Shown piece by piece: positions 24,453 through 31,979 of a DNA stretch of 32,039 nt. Made by a program: the position numbers and the translations under genes. The stretch's first letter is position 1; each line of letters starts with the position of its first letter. The notes below the pieces were generated by a model. That model made no database searches, was not told where the DNA came from, and worked only from the letters and a program-made list of their open reading frames with translations. The DNA comes from Paracoccaceae bacterium (GTDB lineage: Bacteria > Pseudomonadota > Alphaproteobacteria > Rhodobacterales > Rhodobacteraceae): contig JANZZL010000004.1 in assembly GCA_026419405.1 (NCBI GenBank), positions 1 through 32,039 on the forward strand, written 5' to 3'.

Positions 24453-24677
24453 ATGACCCCTACTGATTCTTCCCGTTTCCGGATCCGCCTTACCCGCGAC
24501 ATGGCCGAAACACTGCTGGAGCATTTCGAGAACTTCGCCGAGGACGAGGTCGTGACGCTCGAGGTCAATGTCGCCGGGGTCTGGTTCATTCATCTGAGTT
24601 CGCAGAGCGTGCGGTTTCTCGGCCAGGCCGACTACACCACCGAGCAGCTCGAGCGGATGCGTCTCGTGCGGCACTGA
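24453..24677 (+). CDS. Small unknown protein coupled to luxI
   Basis: 74-residue acidic alpha/beta protein of no family I recognise. Predicted elements: a helix at about 15-28 (RDMAETLLEHFENF), strands VVTLEVNV and VWFIHLSS, and a C-terminal helix TTEQLERMRLV. There is no membrane helix or signal. ATG 24453 has a weak AGGTG just upstream; ATG 24429 has none. The stop at 24675-24677 is 2 bases before the luxI ATG, and luxI has no clear ribosome site of its own, so translation looks coupled. The first codons (ACT, GAT, TCT, CGT) are less GC-biased than neighbouring genes. A modulator of LuxR or LuxI is possible but unproven. Confidence 0.7.
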   Translation: MTPTDSSRFRIRLTRDMAETLLEHFENFAEDEVVTLEVNVAGVWFIHLSSQSVRFLGQADYTTEQLERMRLVRH

Positions 24678-24679
24678 CC

Positions 24680-25261
24680 ATGGTCGGCCACCAGATCGAG
24701 ATCTCGATCCTCCGGTTCCCGCAGGACTGCGGGCGCTGGGCCCTCGTGACGCGCTTCCTCGCGCTCAGGAAGACCGTCTTCGTCGATCGGCTCAACTGGG
24801 ACCTCTACCACCGCTCGGAGATGGAATTCGAGCAGTATGACCACTTCGGCGCGGTCTACGTGATCGCCCACTGCGGCGACGAGGTGGTGGGCGGGGCGCG
24901 GCTGATCCGCACCGACTGGCGGTTCGGGTCGGGCCGGATGGTCTATTCCTACATGATCCGCGACGCCTTCCTGGAGAACCTGCCCGGCCTGCCGAGCGAC
25001 ATCTGCGCGGCCGAGCCGCCGGTCGATCCCGACGTGTGGGAGCTGACCCGCCTGACCGCCACGCGGCCCGGCGTGGCGGAACTGATCCTGAGCGCGGTCA
25101 ATGTCTGGCTGAAGGACAACGAGGCCAAGCGCTGCCTGTTCCTCGGCCCGCCCGCCTTCATGCGGATGGCGCAGCGGATGGGGTTCCAGCCCGAGCCGAT
25201 GGGCGGCGTCACGGGCAATCACGACGGCCGCTTCCTCGCCTTCTCCTGCGCCGTCGTCTGA
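24680..25261 (+). CDS. luxI: Acyl-homoserine-lactone synthase, LuxI family
   Basis: 193-residue enzyme making N-acyl-homoserine lactone from S-adenosylmethionine and acyl-ACP. Family residues seen are R30, F34 and W40 (LALRKTVFVDRLNW), D54 (EFEQYDHFGAVY), R74 (GGARLIRTD), and E121 and R124 (WELTRL). The first acid of the usual D-x-x-D pair is Glu (E51), a conservative change. Acyl-chain length cannot be read from sequence; Rhodobacterales enzymes often make long chains. It is coupled to the upstream small ORF and convergent with phoX. Confidence 0.95.
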   Translation: MVGHQIEISILRFPQDCGRWALVTRFLALRKTVFVDRLNWDLYHRSEMEFEQYDHFGAVYVIAHCGDEVVGGARLIRTDWRFGSGRMVYSYMIRDAFLENLPGLPSDICAAEPPVDPDVWELTRLTATRPGVAELILSAVNVWLKDNEAKRCLFLGPPAFMRMAQRMGFQPEPMGGVTGNHDGRFLAFSCAVV

Positions 25262-25290
25262 GCGGCAAGGCGCCGCGCACGAATGCAGAC

Positions 25291-25309
25291 GGCGCCCCCG
25301 AGGGGCGCC
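25291..25309. terminator. Hairpin between convergent luxI and phoX
   Basis: GGCGCCCC and GGGGCGCC pair perfectly (8 bp, CGA loop) in the 71-bp gap. No T-run is present, so it is probably a two-way transcript end of moderate strength. Confidence 0.5.
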
Positions 25310-25332
25310 GCCGGTCTCGCAAGCGAGGCGCG

Positions 25333-27366
25333 TCAGGCGCCGATCACCCCGCCGTCTTCCCGGGTGATGACCAGCGTCGCCGACCTCGGCACCGTGCCGT
25401 TGTAGTCGGGGAAGCCCGAGCCGTAGTCGCCGGCCGCGAACTGTTCGGCCGAGGCGTGTCCGCCCGGATGCTGGACGTTCACGAACATCGTCGTGCGGTC
25501 CGGCGTGGTGATCACCCCGGTGATCTCCTGGCCCCACGGACCGGTCAGGAAGCGCCGGATCTCGCCGGTCCTCGGGTCGGCCGCCAGCATGGCGTTCATC
25601 CCGAAGTCCTTGAGCGGGCCGGAGTAGTCGGGCCCGATGTCGCCCATGTCGGTCTGGATCCAGAGCCGGCTGTCGGGGTCGCACCACAGGCCGTCGGGGC
25701 AGGCGAAGATGTTGTCCTCGCCGAGCGCCAGCCCGTTGAACGTGGCCGACTGGCGCGGCGTGCCGGCGATCACGAAGAGATCCCAGTCGAAGGTGGTCCG
25801 CGCGTGGTCGTTGCCCTCGTAGCGCCAGCGGACGATCTGGCCGAAGTTGTTCTCGGCCCGCGGGTTCACCGCATCGACCTCGAGCTGCGAGCGGCGGTTG
25901 TTGTTGGTAAGCGTGAAGTAGACCTCTCCGGTGGCCGGATCGACCGTGCCCCATTCGGGGCGGTCCATCTTCGTGGCGCCGGCCTTGTCCGCGGCCAGGC
26001 GCGTGTTGACGAGGATGTCGGCCAGATCGGCGAAGCCGTTCTCGGGCGTCAGCCCGTTCTCGCCGGGCGCGAGCGCGAGCCACTCGCCCGTGCCGTCGTC
26101 GTTGAACCTCGCGACATAGAGCGTGCCCTCGTCGAGCAGCTCGCCCCCGGCGCCGGCCGTGTAGGGCCGGGCGGAGACGAACTTGTAGATGTATTCGAAG
26201 CGCGCATCGTCGCCCGAGTAGAGCACGATCGGCTTGCCCTCGACGACCGGGGCGAAGACCACGCCCTCGTGCGCGAAGCGGCCGAGATGGGTGCGCTTGA
26301 CCGGCACCGAGGCGGGATCGAAGGGATCGAACTCCACGACCCAGCCGAAGGTGTTCGGCTCGTTGCGGTAGTCCTCGGCGGCCGAGGCGCCGGTCGCCGC
26401 CGCGTTGAAGCGGATGTATTCGTCCGCCCCCGAGGCCGCCGCCTCCCAGGCGTAGCGCGAGACATCGTCGGCGACCCCGTAGCGGTCCTGTTCGCGCGGC
26501 TGCTCGCCGGTGTTGACGAAGTAGCCCGCCCAGTTCTCCTCGCAGGTCAGGTAGGTGTTCCAGGGCGTGACCCCGTGCGCGCAGTTGTTGAGCGTGCCGC
26601 GCGTCCTGGTTCCGTCGGGCGAGAACTTCGTCACCACATGGGCCGAGCCGCGCACCGGGCCGGAAAGCTCCATCTCGGTCAGGCCGGTGATCCGCCGGTT
26701 GAGCGGATCGCCCTTGACCACCGCCCACTGGCCGTCGGATCCCCGCTGGATGCGCATGACCGAGCAGCCGTGCGCGTTGAGCTCGGCCAGGACCTCGTCG
26801 TCATCGCGCTTGCCCGCGGCGTCGAACACCACGGTATCGGCGTCGATCGCCTGGCCCTTCCACTTCGCGGCATGCATCAGGCGGGGCTCGATGTATTCGT
26901 GGTTGATCACCAGAAGCCCGTCGGTCGAGGACCCCTCGATCGGGAGGAAGTGCATCCCGTCGTGGTGCGAGCCGACCTGCCCGGCCTGCGCCGCGCCGGT
27001 CACGGCGCCGGGCGCGAAGTTGGGCGCGTCGGCCAGGATCGGCGTGCCCCAGGGGGCAAGGACCTGCACCCGGTAGCCCTCCGGCACGACGACCTTGTCT
27101 TCCACCGAGACCGGCACCGGCTTGAAGCCGAGCAGCCCCGAGGGCGCCGTGGTCTGCGCCAGCGCCGCCCGGCCCGCGAGACCGGCGCCGAAGAGCCCCG
27201 CCGCGAGCGTCGCCACCCCGCCCATCAGGAAGCCGCGGCGGCGCACGTGCGCGTCCATCACCTCGTAGAAGGTCGGGTTGTCCGAGCGGTTGCTGGGGCG
27301 TTCGTCCCCGTGCTCGTAGAACGGCGTCGTCCTGAAGTCGGGATAGTCGCGCTCGAAGTCCTTCAT
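25333..27366 (-). CDS. phoX: PhoX-family alkaline phosphatase (DUF839), Tat-exported
   Basis: 677-residue calcium/iron phosphatase that releases phosphate from organic monoesters outside the cytoplasm. A Tat signal lies at about residues 42-70 (RRRGFLMGGVATLAAGLFGA) after an N-terminal extension that is usual in this family. Conserved PhoX stretches are HHDGMHFLPI, LLVINHEYIEP, NNCAHGVTPWNTYLTCEENW and FVNVQHPGGHAS. ATG 27366 has a GGGAGC site; the longer in-frame start at 27420 is unsupported. A PHO-box-like 7-4-7 repeat lies 75 bp upstream. It is convergent with luxI; the DUF1178 gene is upstream on the same strand, with 168 bp between. Confidence 0.92.
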   Translation of the reverse strand: MKDFERDYPDFRTTPFYEHGDERPSNRSDNPTFYEVMDAHVRRRGFLMGGVATLAAGLFGAGLAGRAALAQTTAPSGLLGFKPVPVSVEDKVVVPEGYRVQVLAPWGTPILADAPNFAPGAVTGAAQAGQVGSHHDGMHFLPIEGSSTDGLLVINHEYIEPRLMHAAKWKGQAIDADTVVFDAAGKRDDDEVLAELNAHGCSVMRIQRGSDGQWAVVKGDPLNRRITGLTEMELSGPVRGSAHVVTKFSPDGTRTRGTLNNCAHGVTPWNTYLTCEENWAGYFVNTGEQPREQDRYGVADDVSRYAWEAAASGADEYIRFNAAATGASAAEDYRNEPNTFGWVVEFDPFDPASVPVKRTHLGRFAHEGVVFAPVVEGKPIVLYSGDDARFEYIYKFVSARPYTAGAGGELLDEGTLYVARFNDDGTGEWLALAPGENGLTPENGFADLADILVNTRLAADKAGATKMDRPEWGTVDPATGEVYFTLTNNNRRSQLEVDAVNPRAENNFGQIVRWRYEGNDHARTTFDWDLFVIAGTPRQSATFNGLALGEDNIFACPDGLWCDPDSRLWIQTDMGDIGPDYSGPLKDFGMNAMLAADPRTGEIRRFLTGPWGQEITGVITTPDRTTMFVNVQHPGGHASAEQFAAGDYGSGFPDYNGTVPRSATLVITREDGGVIGA

Positions 27367-27440
27367 CGCTTGCTCCCTGCGTCGATGGTGGCTGGAAACG
27401 CGCGGCCCGGCCGCGTGCATGGGCTGCCGTTAAGCGATTC

Positions 27441-27458
27441 CTGTAACGATGCGTTCAC
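27441..27458 (+). promoter_or_regulatory. PHO-box-like site upstream of phoX
   Basis: CTGTAAC-GATG-CGTTCAC has the 7-4-7 form of a PhoB box; the halves match CTGTCAC at 6 and 5 of 7 positions. It reads on the strand opposite phoX, and the site also contains an AACG/CGTT inverted repeat. Position and target fit phosphate control, but orientation weakens the case. Confidence 0.4.
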
Positions 27459-27534
27459 AGCCGGCAGGGGTGCGACGCCGCGCCGCGATCGCGCGCGATC
27501 ACCCTGCGGGTGCCTTCCGGCGCGGTCCGGCCGG

Positions 27535-27960
27535 TCAGTTGGAGCGGGATCTCGGGCGGAAGGGGAGGGGCGCGACGGGGATGCCTTCCTCGATCAGGCT
27601 GCGGGCATCATCGATACGCGCCTCGCCCCAGATCGACCGCTCGGGCGCCTCCCCGGCATGGATGGCGCGCGCCTCGGCGGCGAAGTTCAGCCCGACGTAT
27701 TCCGAGCCCTCCTCGATCTTCCGCCGCAGTTCCGCAAGCGCCCTCTCGCGCTCGTTCGCGGGGGTGGAGAGGGGGCGGTGCTCCTCCTTCCGGCGCCCGG
27801 GCTGCACCTCGGGCGTCATCAGCGCCTTGCCGACGGCGGTGGAGCCGCAGTCGGGGCAGCTCACGAGGCCAGCCGCGGCGACCCGGTCGAAGGCCTCCGC
27901 CGACTGGAACCAGCTCTCGAAGCCGTGCTCGCGGTCGCATTTCAGCGCGTAGCGGATCAT
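27535..27960 (-). CDS. DUF1178 family protein
   Basis: 141-residue protein of unknown function, common in alphaproteobacteria. The family N-terminus MIRYALKCDREHGFESWF and a zinc-ribbon-like C8 / C35-PDC38 set (LVSCPDCGSTAVGKALM) are seen, then a charged helix and FAAEARAIHAGEAPERSIWGEA, the usual C-terminal signature. Soluble. It follows the Nudix gene by 54 bp on the same strand, a conserved neighbourhood, so they are probably co-transcribed. Confidence 0.9.
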   Translation of the reverse strand: MIRYALKCDREHGFESWFQSAEAFDRVAAAGLVSCPDCGSTAVGKALMTPEVQPGRRKEEHRPLSTPANERERALAELRRKIEEGSEYVGLNFAAEARAIHAGEAPERSIWGEARIDDARSLIEEGIPVAPLPFRPRSRSN

Positions 27961-28014
27961 CCGGGCCCTGCCAGTCCTCCGATCACCCCAGAAATATGCG
28001 CTGCATCCGCGGAA

Positions 28015-28503
28015 TCAACGGGGTACGAGCGGCAGGTCGCGGTCCGGCCGGAACGACGCGAGAAGCGCCTTCAGCTCGGGTTCGCTGACCTTCCCGGCGG
28101 CGCGCTGCGGCGGGAACCACTTCAGGCGGCGCTGCCCCTTCTCGGGGTAGTCCTTCGCCAGCGTCGCGACCTGCAGCGGATAGACCGCGACCATGCAGGG
28201 CACCCCGGCCTCGGGCGTCAGGACCTTCTGGTAGGAATAGAGCCCGATGCACTCCGCCGAGGCAGTGCCGCGCACCCCGGCTTCCTCCCATGCCTCCCGC
28301 GCGGCCTCCAGGTGCGGTTCCGCACCCGGCCGCGCCCAGCCCTTGGGCAGGACCCAGCGCCCGGTCTCGCGGCTGGTGATCAGCAGGACCTCGACCCGCC
28401 CCGCGTCCGCCCGCCAGCACAGGGCGGCGACCTGCGTCCGGGTCCTGCCTTCCGGAAGATCGGCCCTGCCGGCCGGCGGCACGGTGGCGCGCTGCATCGT
28501 CAT
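28015..28503 (-). CDS. Nudix hydrolase
   Basis: 162-residue pyrophosphohydrolase of the diphosphoinositol/ApnA-like type, preceded by RWVLPKGWARPG. The Nudix core R69-EAWEEAG is intact for metal binding and catalysis. The earlier Glu of the G-x5-E box is displaced by one: Ala stands at the normal position and Glu follows. The substrate is unknown; the PKGW form suggests nucleoside polyphosphates. ATG 28503 follows GGGAAGGG; the 31 codons upstream are not conserved-looking. It is divergent from the peroxidase operon. Confidence 0.87.
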   Translation of the reverse strand: MTMQRATVPPAGRADLPEGRTRTQVAALCWRADAGRVEVLLITSRETGRWVLPKGWARPGAEPHLEAAREAWEEAGVRGTASAECIGLYSYQKVLTPEAGVPCMVAVYPLQVATLAKDYPEKGQRRLKWFPPQRAAGKVSEPELKALLASFRPDRDLPLVPR

Positions 28504-28655
28504 CGTTGCCCTTCCCGGGCCGGCTTCCGGCCCCCGCCTCCCGGAGCCGTCTCGCCCCTTGGGGTCAGCATAGGCGCAAAATCCTTCCGGTTCCACTGCC
28601 GCCTTGACGCCGCATAGCGTGGCAATACGTCAATCCTGTGGTCGGAGGGCTCGCC

Positions 28656-29171
28656 ATGCGCCACGTTCTTGCCCTGCTCCTGCTGCTGGCCGCGCCGGCC
28701 TTCGCCGCCGGACCGTTCCGGTTCGAGTCGATCGACGGCGGCACGATCGCGCTCGACGACTGGAAGGGGCGGCCGGTCCTCGTCGCCAACACCGCCTCGC
28801 TCTGCGGCTTCACGCGGCAGTACGACGGCCTCCAGGCGCTCTACGACCGCTACCGCAACGCGGGGCTTGTCGTCCTCGCCGTTCCGTCAGACGATTTCCG
28901 GCAGGAGCTCTCCAGCGCCGAGGAGGTCAGGGAATTCTGCGCCGTCAACTTCGACCTCGACCTGCCGATGACCGACATCACGCGCGTGCGGGGCGGGCAG
29001 GCCCATCCGTTCTACCGCTGGCTCGCCGAGGAGCACGGCTTCGTGCCCAGCTGGAACTTCAACAAGGTGCTGATCGGGCCCGACGGCCGCTTCGTCGCCG
29101 CCTGGGGGCCGGGCACCGAACCCACCTCGCGCGCCATCACCGCGCGGATCGAGGCGCTGCTGGCGGAGTGA
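28656..29171 (+). CDS. Periplasmic glutathione peroxidase-like protein
   Basis: 171-residue thiol peroxidase with a Sec signal peptide (residues 1-18, LLLLLAAPAFAAG). The active Cys is C50 in VANTASLCGFTRQYDGLQ, replacing selenocysteine. The partner Gln is in PSDDFRQEL, and the Trp/Asn set is WNFNKVLIGPDG. Periplasmic location makes glutathione an unlikely reductant; thioredoxin-like partners are more probable. ATG 28656 follows GGAGGG. First gene of a three-gene operon; the next start is 3 bp after its stop. Confidence 0.9.
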   Translation: MRHVLALLLLLAAPAFAAGPFRFESIDGGTIALDDWKGRPVLVANTASLCGFTRQYDGLQALYDRYRNAGLVVLAVPSDDFRQELSSAEEVREFCAVNFDLDLPMTDITRVRGGQAHPFYRWLAEEHGFVPSWNFNKVLIGPDGRFVAAWGPGTEPTSRAITARIEALLAE

Positions 29172-29174
29172 GCC

Positions 29175-30293
29175 GTGCCTGACGGAAGCGGCCCGCCGGC
29201 CGCGCCGCTGTTCCTCGGCCACGAGATCTATCGCCGGTCCTCCTACGGGCCGCGCCACCCGCTGCACGTGCCGCGCGTCTCGACGGTGATCGACCTGGCC
29301 CGCGCGCTGGGATGGCTGCCGGCCGACCGCTTCCGCACCTCGCCCCGCGCCAGGCCCGCTGCGCTGACGCTCTGGCACACGCCCGCCTATGTCGCCGCGC
29401 TGGCGCGGGCCGAGGCGGCGCAGGCGGTGAGCGAGGAGGACCGCGCGCGCCACGGCCTCGGCACCGTCTCGAACCCGGTCTTCCCCGAGATGTTCCGCCG
29501 CCCCGCCACCTCGGCGGGCGGATCGCTGCTGGCGGGCGAGCTGCTGGCGCGGGGCGGGGTCGTCTTCCATCCGGCCGGGGGCACCCATCACGGCCTGCCC
29601 GACCGGGCGAACGGCTTCTGCTATCTCAACGATCCGGTGCTGGCGATGCTCTCGCTGCGCCGTTCGGGCGTCCGGCGCATCGCCTATGTCGATATCGACG
29701 CGCACCACCCCGACGGGGTGGAGGCCGCCTTCGCCGGCGACCCCGAGATCCTGATGATCTCGGTCCACGAGGAGCGCCGCTGGCCCTTCACCGGTGCGCT
29801 CGACGATGCGGCGGGGGGCTCGGCCTTCAACCTTCCCGTGCCGCGCGGCTTCAACGACAGCGAGATGCGCGCCGTGCTCGAGGCGCTGATCCTGCCGCGC
29901 CTGTCCGCCTTCCGGCCCGAGGCGATCGTGCTGCAATGCGGGGCGGACGCGGTCGAGGAGGATCCGCTGTCGCGGCTGTCGCTCTCCAACAACGCGCACT
30001 GGTCGGTCGTGGCCGCGCTCGCGCCGCTCGCCCCGCGCTTCCTGGTGCTGGGCGGCGGCGGCTACAACCCCTGGGCGGTCGGGCGGCTCTGGACCGGCGT
30101 CTGGGCCACGCTTGCCGGGGCCGAGATCCCCGACCGGCTTCCGCCCGAGGCCGAGGCGGTCCTGCGCGCGCTCGGCTGGGCGCGCCGCGGCCTGCCCGAG
30201 GAGCGGATGTTCGTCACCCTGCGCGACCTTCCCCGCGAAGGGCCCGTCCGGTCCGAGATCCGCGACCGCCTCGCGGTGCTGGCCCGCCGATGA
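29175..30293 (+). CDS. Histone deacetylase-family (AcuC/HDAC-like) amidohydrolase
   Basis: 372-residue zinc deacetylase. Active-site His pair H138/H139 (GGTHHGLPDRANGFCYLND), zinc ligands D175 and H177 (VDIDAHHPDG) and D258 (LQCGADAVEEDP), and the transition-state Tyr in GGGGYNP (Y297) are all present. Probable substrates are acetyl-lysine proteins such as acetyl-CoA synthetase, or acetylpolyamines; sequence alone does not decide. Start is GTG 29175. Its stop overlaps the thpR ATG by 4 bp. Confidence 0.93.
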   Translation: MPDGSGPPAAPLFLGHEIYRRSSYGPRHPLHVPRVSTVIDLARALGWLPADRFRTSPRARPAALTLWHTPAYVAALARAEAAQAVSEEDRARHGLGTVSNPVFPEMFRRPATSAGGSLLAGELLARGGVVFHPAGGTHHGLPDRANGFCYLNDPVLAMLSLRRSGVRRIAYVDIDAHHPDGVEAAFAGDPEILMISVHEERRWPFTGALDDAAGGSAFNLPVPRGFNDSEMRAVLEALILPRLSAFRPEAIVLQCGADAVEEDPLSRLSLSNNAHWSVVAALAPLAPRFLVLGGGGYNPWAVGRLWTGVWATLAGAEIPDRLPPEAEAVLRALGWARRGLPEERMFVTLRDLPREGPVRSEIRDRLAVLARR

Positions 30294-30829
30294 TCCGCTG
30301 CTTCGCCGCCATCGACCTGCCCGGGCCGGTGCGCGACCGGCTCGCCATGCTCTCGCAGCTGCTGCCGCTGCCCCGGCGCCTGCCGCCCGAGAACCTCCAC
30401 CTGACGCTCGCCTTCCTCGGCGAGATCCCCGAGCCCGTCGCGGAAGAGGCCCACCTTTCCTTCGCCGCGATCCGCGCCGAACCCTTCGCGCTGGAACTGC
30501 GGGGCCTCGGCCTGTTCGGCGGCGGCAAGCCGCGCCTGGCCTATGCCGGCGTGGCGCCCGAACCGCGGCTCGACCGCCTCCAGGCCAAGGTCGAGGCCGC
30601 CGCCCGCCGCGCCGGTGCGCCGGTCGAGGCGCGCCGCTTCGTGCCGCATGTCACGCTCGCCCGGTTCCGCCCCGGCGAGGTCGAGCCGGCCCGGCTGGAA
30701 CACGCGATCCTCGCGGTCGGCAACTTCGCCGCCGGCCCCTTCCCGGTCGAGAGCTTCGCCCTCTTCCGCTCGCGTCTCGGCCGCGGCGGGTCGCACTACG
30801 AGGAGCTGGCGCGCTACCCGCTCGGCTGA
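30290..30829 (+). CDS. thpR: RNA 2',3'-cyclic phosphodiesterase (2'-5' RNA ligase family)
   Basis: 179-residue two-histidine phosphoesterase. It opens 2',3'-cyclic phosphates at RNA ends and can act as a 2'-5' ligase in vitro. Both HxT motifs are present: H37-L-T39 (NLHLTLAFLG) and H120-V-T122 (FVPHVTLARFR). It begins MIRCFAAIDLP, the standard N-terminus. ATG overlaps the deacetylase stop (ATGA), so the two are translationally coupled. It ends 8 bp from the convergent dehydratase gene. Confidence 0.94.
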   Translation: MIRCFAAIDLPGPVRDRLAMLSQLLPLPRRLPPENLHLTLAFLGEIPEPVAEEAHLSFAAIRAEPFALELRGLGLFGGGKPRLAYAGVAPEPRLDRLQAKVEAAARRAGAPVEARRFVPHVTLARFRPGEVEPARLEHAILAVGNFAAGPFPVESFALFRSRLGRGGSHYEELARYPLG

Positions 30830-30837
30830 GGCGCCCC

Positions 30838-31818
30838 TCAGGGGCTGGGCACGCCGCCCTCCACGATCGTGCGGAACCAGGCGGCGTCGATGTTGGCACC
30901 CGAGAGGATCACGCCGGCGCGCCGTCCGGCCATCCGCGCGCGCTCCTGCAGCAGCGCCGCCAGCGCCGCCGCGCCCGCGCCCTCCGCGAGGTTGTGGGTG
31001 TCGGTGTAGTAGGCGCGGATGGCCTCGGCGATCCCGGCGTCCGAGACGGCGACGATGCGCGCCGCGCCGCGGGCGTAGATCTCGAGCGCCTCGGGCACCG
31101 GCACCCGCACGGCCATGCCGTCGGCGAAGGTGCGCGCAACCGGCGTCGCGACCGGGTGCCCCGCCGCCGCCGACAGGAGCGCCGTCGGCGCCCCCTCGGC
31201 AACGACGCCGACGACCTCGGTCGCGAGCCCGAGCGCATCGCGTGCCGCGATCACGCCGCAGATGCCCGAGCCGCAGCCGATCGGCACGTAGACGGCATCG
31301 AGCGGCGGCGCGGCGCGGAAGAACTCGAGCGCATAGGTGGCGACGCCCCGCACCAGCTCGCGGTGGAAGGGGGGCACGATGTGCAGCCCCTCGGCCGCGG
31401 CCACGCGATAGGCCTCTTCCCGCGCCTCGTCGAAGTCGCGGCCGAACTCGACGAGCTCCGCGCCGAAGGCCCGCATCGCCGCGTTCTTCTCGACCGAGTT
31501 GCCATGCGGCACGTAGATCACGGCGCGCAGCCCCGCGGCCCGGGCCGCGCGCGCCTGGCTCTGGCCGTGGTTGCCGCGGGTGGCGGTGACGATCCCCCGG
31601 CAGCCGGGATCGGTCCGCCGCAGCCAGTCGATGTAGGTGATGCCGCCGCGCACCTTGAAGGCCCCGGTCGGCCCGTGGTTCTCGTGCTTGACCCAGACCT
31701 CGCAGCCCGCGCGCCGCGACAGGAGCGGCCAGGCGTATTGCGGCGTCGGGCTCATCTGGCGATGGACGAGCGCGGCGGCCGCCTCGAGCTCCTCGCGGGT
31801 GAAGTAGGGCTCGGCCAT
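30838..31818 (-). CDS. Threonine dehydratase-like PLP enzyme (fold type II)
   Basis: 326-residue lyase with the PLP lysine K55 in GPTGAFKVRGG, ATRGNHGQSQA for carboxylate binding, and the phosphate loop GCGSGICG. No ACT regulatory domain follows, so it is the catabolic or short form. The alternatives are serine/threonine ammonia-lyase, serine racemase and threo-3-hydroxyaspartate dehydratase. ATG 31818. It lies 47 bp downstream of tRNA-Cys on the same strand with no terminator between, so read-through from the tRNA promoter is possible. Confidence 0.9.
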   Translation of the reverse strand: MAEPYFTREELEAAAALVHRQMSPTPQYAWPLLSRRAGCEVWVKHENHGPTGAFKVRGGITYIDWLRRTDPGCRGIVTATRGNHGQSQARAARAAGLRAVIYVPHGNSVEKNAAMRAFGAELVEFGRDFDEAREEAYRVAAAEGLHIVPPFHRELVRGVATYALEFFRAAPPLDAVYVPIGCGSGICGVIAARDALGLATEVVGVVAEGAPTALLSAAAGHPVATPVARTFADGMAVRVPVPEALEIYARGAARIVAVSDAGIAEAIRAYYTDTHNLAEGAGAAALAALLQERARMAGRRAGVILSGANIDAAWFRTIVEGGVPSP

Positions 31819-31865
31819 GGCGGATGCGTCGGCGCCTTGCAGGCAGGGTCACGGGAAGGGGGTCC

Positions 31866-31939
31866 TGGAGGCGGGTACCGGAATCGAACCGGTCTACACG
31901 GATTTGCAATCCGCTGCGTAACCTCTCCGCCAACCCGCC
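31866..31939 (-). tRNA. tRNA-Cys (anticodon GCA)
   Basis: 74-nt tRNA with acceptor GGCGGGT, anticodon loop ATTGCAAAT giving GCA, T-arm CGGTTCGATTCCG, the cysteine determinant U73, and an encoded CCA (31866-31868). Confidence 0.97.
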
Positions 31940-31950
31940 GGAGCATGCCG

Positions 31951-31979
31951 GGGATAGACCAAGCCGCGGCCCTGCGCAA
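31951..31979 (-). promoter_or_regulatory. tRNA-Cys promoter (TTGCGC, 17 bp, TATCCC)
   Basis: On the minus strand TTGCGC (31979-31974) and TATCCC (31956-31951) are 17 bp apart, predicting a start a few bases before the tRNA. The -10 equals that of tRNA-Tyr. Confidence 0.6.

Noticed and set aside
24420-24674. 84-codon minus-strand frame opposite the small ORF next to luxI
   Set aside because: The plus-strand frame has better composition and is coupled to luxI; the minus frame would run antisense with no ribosome site seen.
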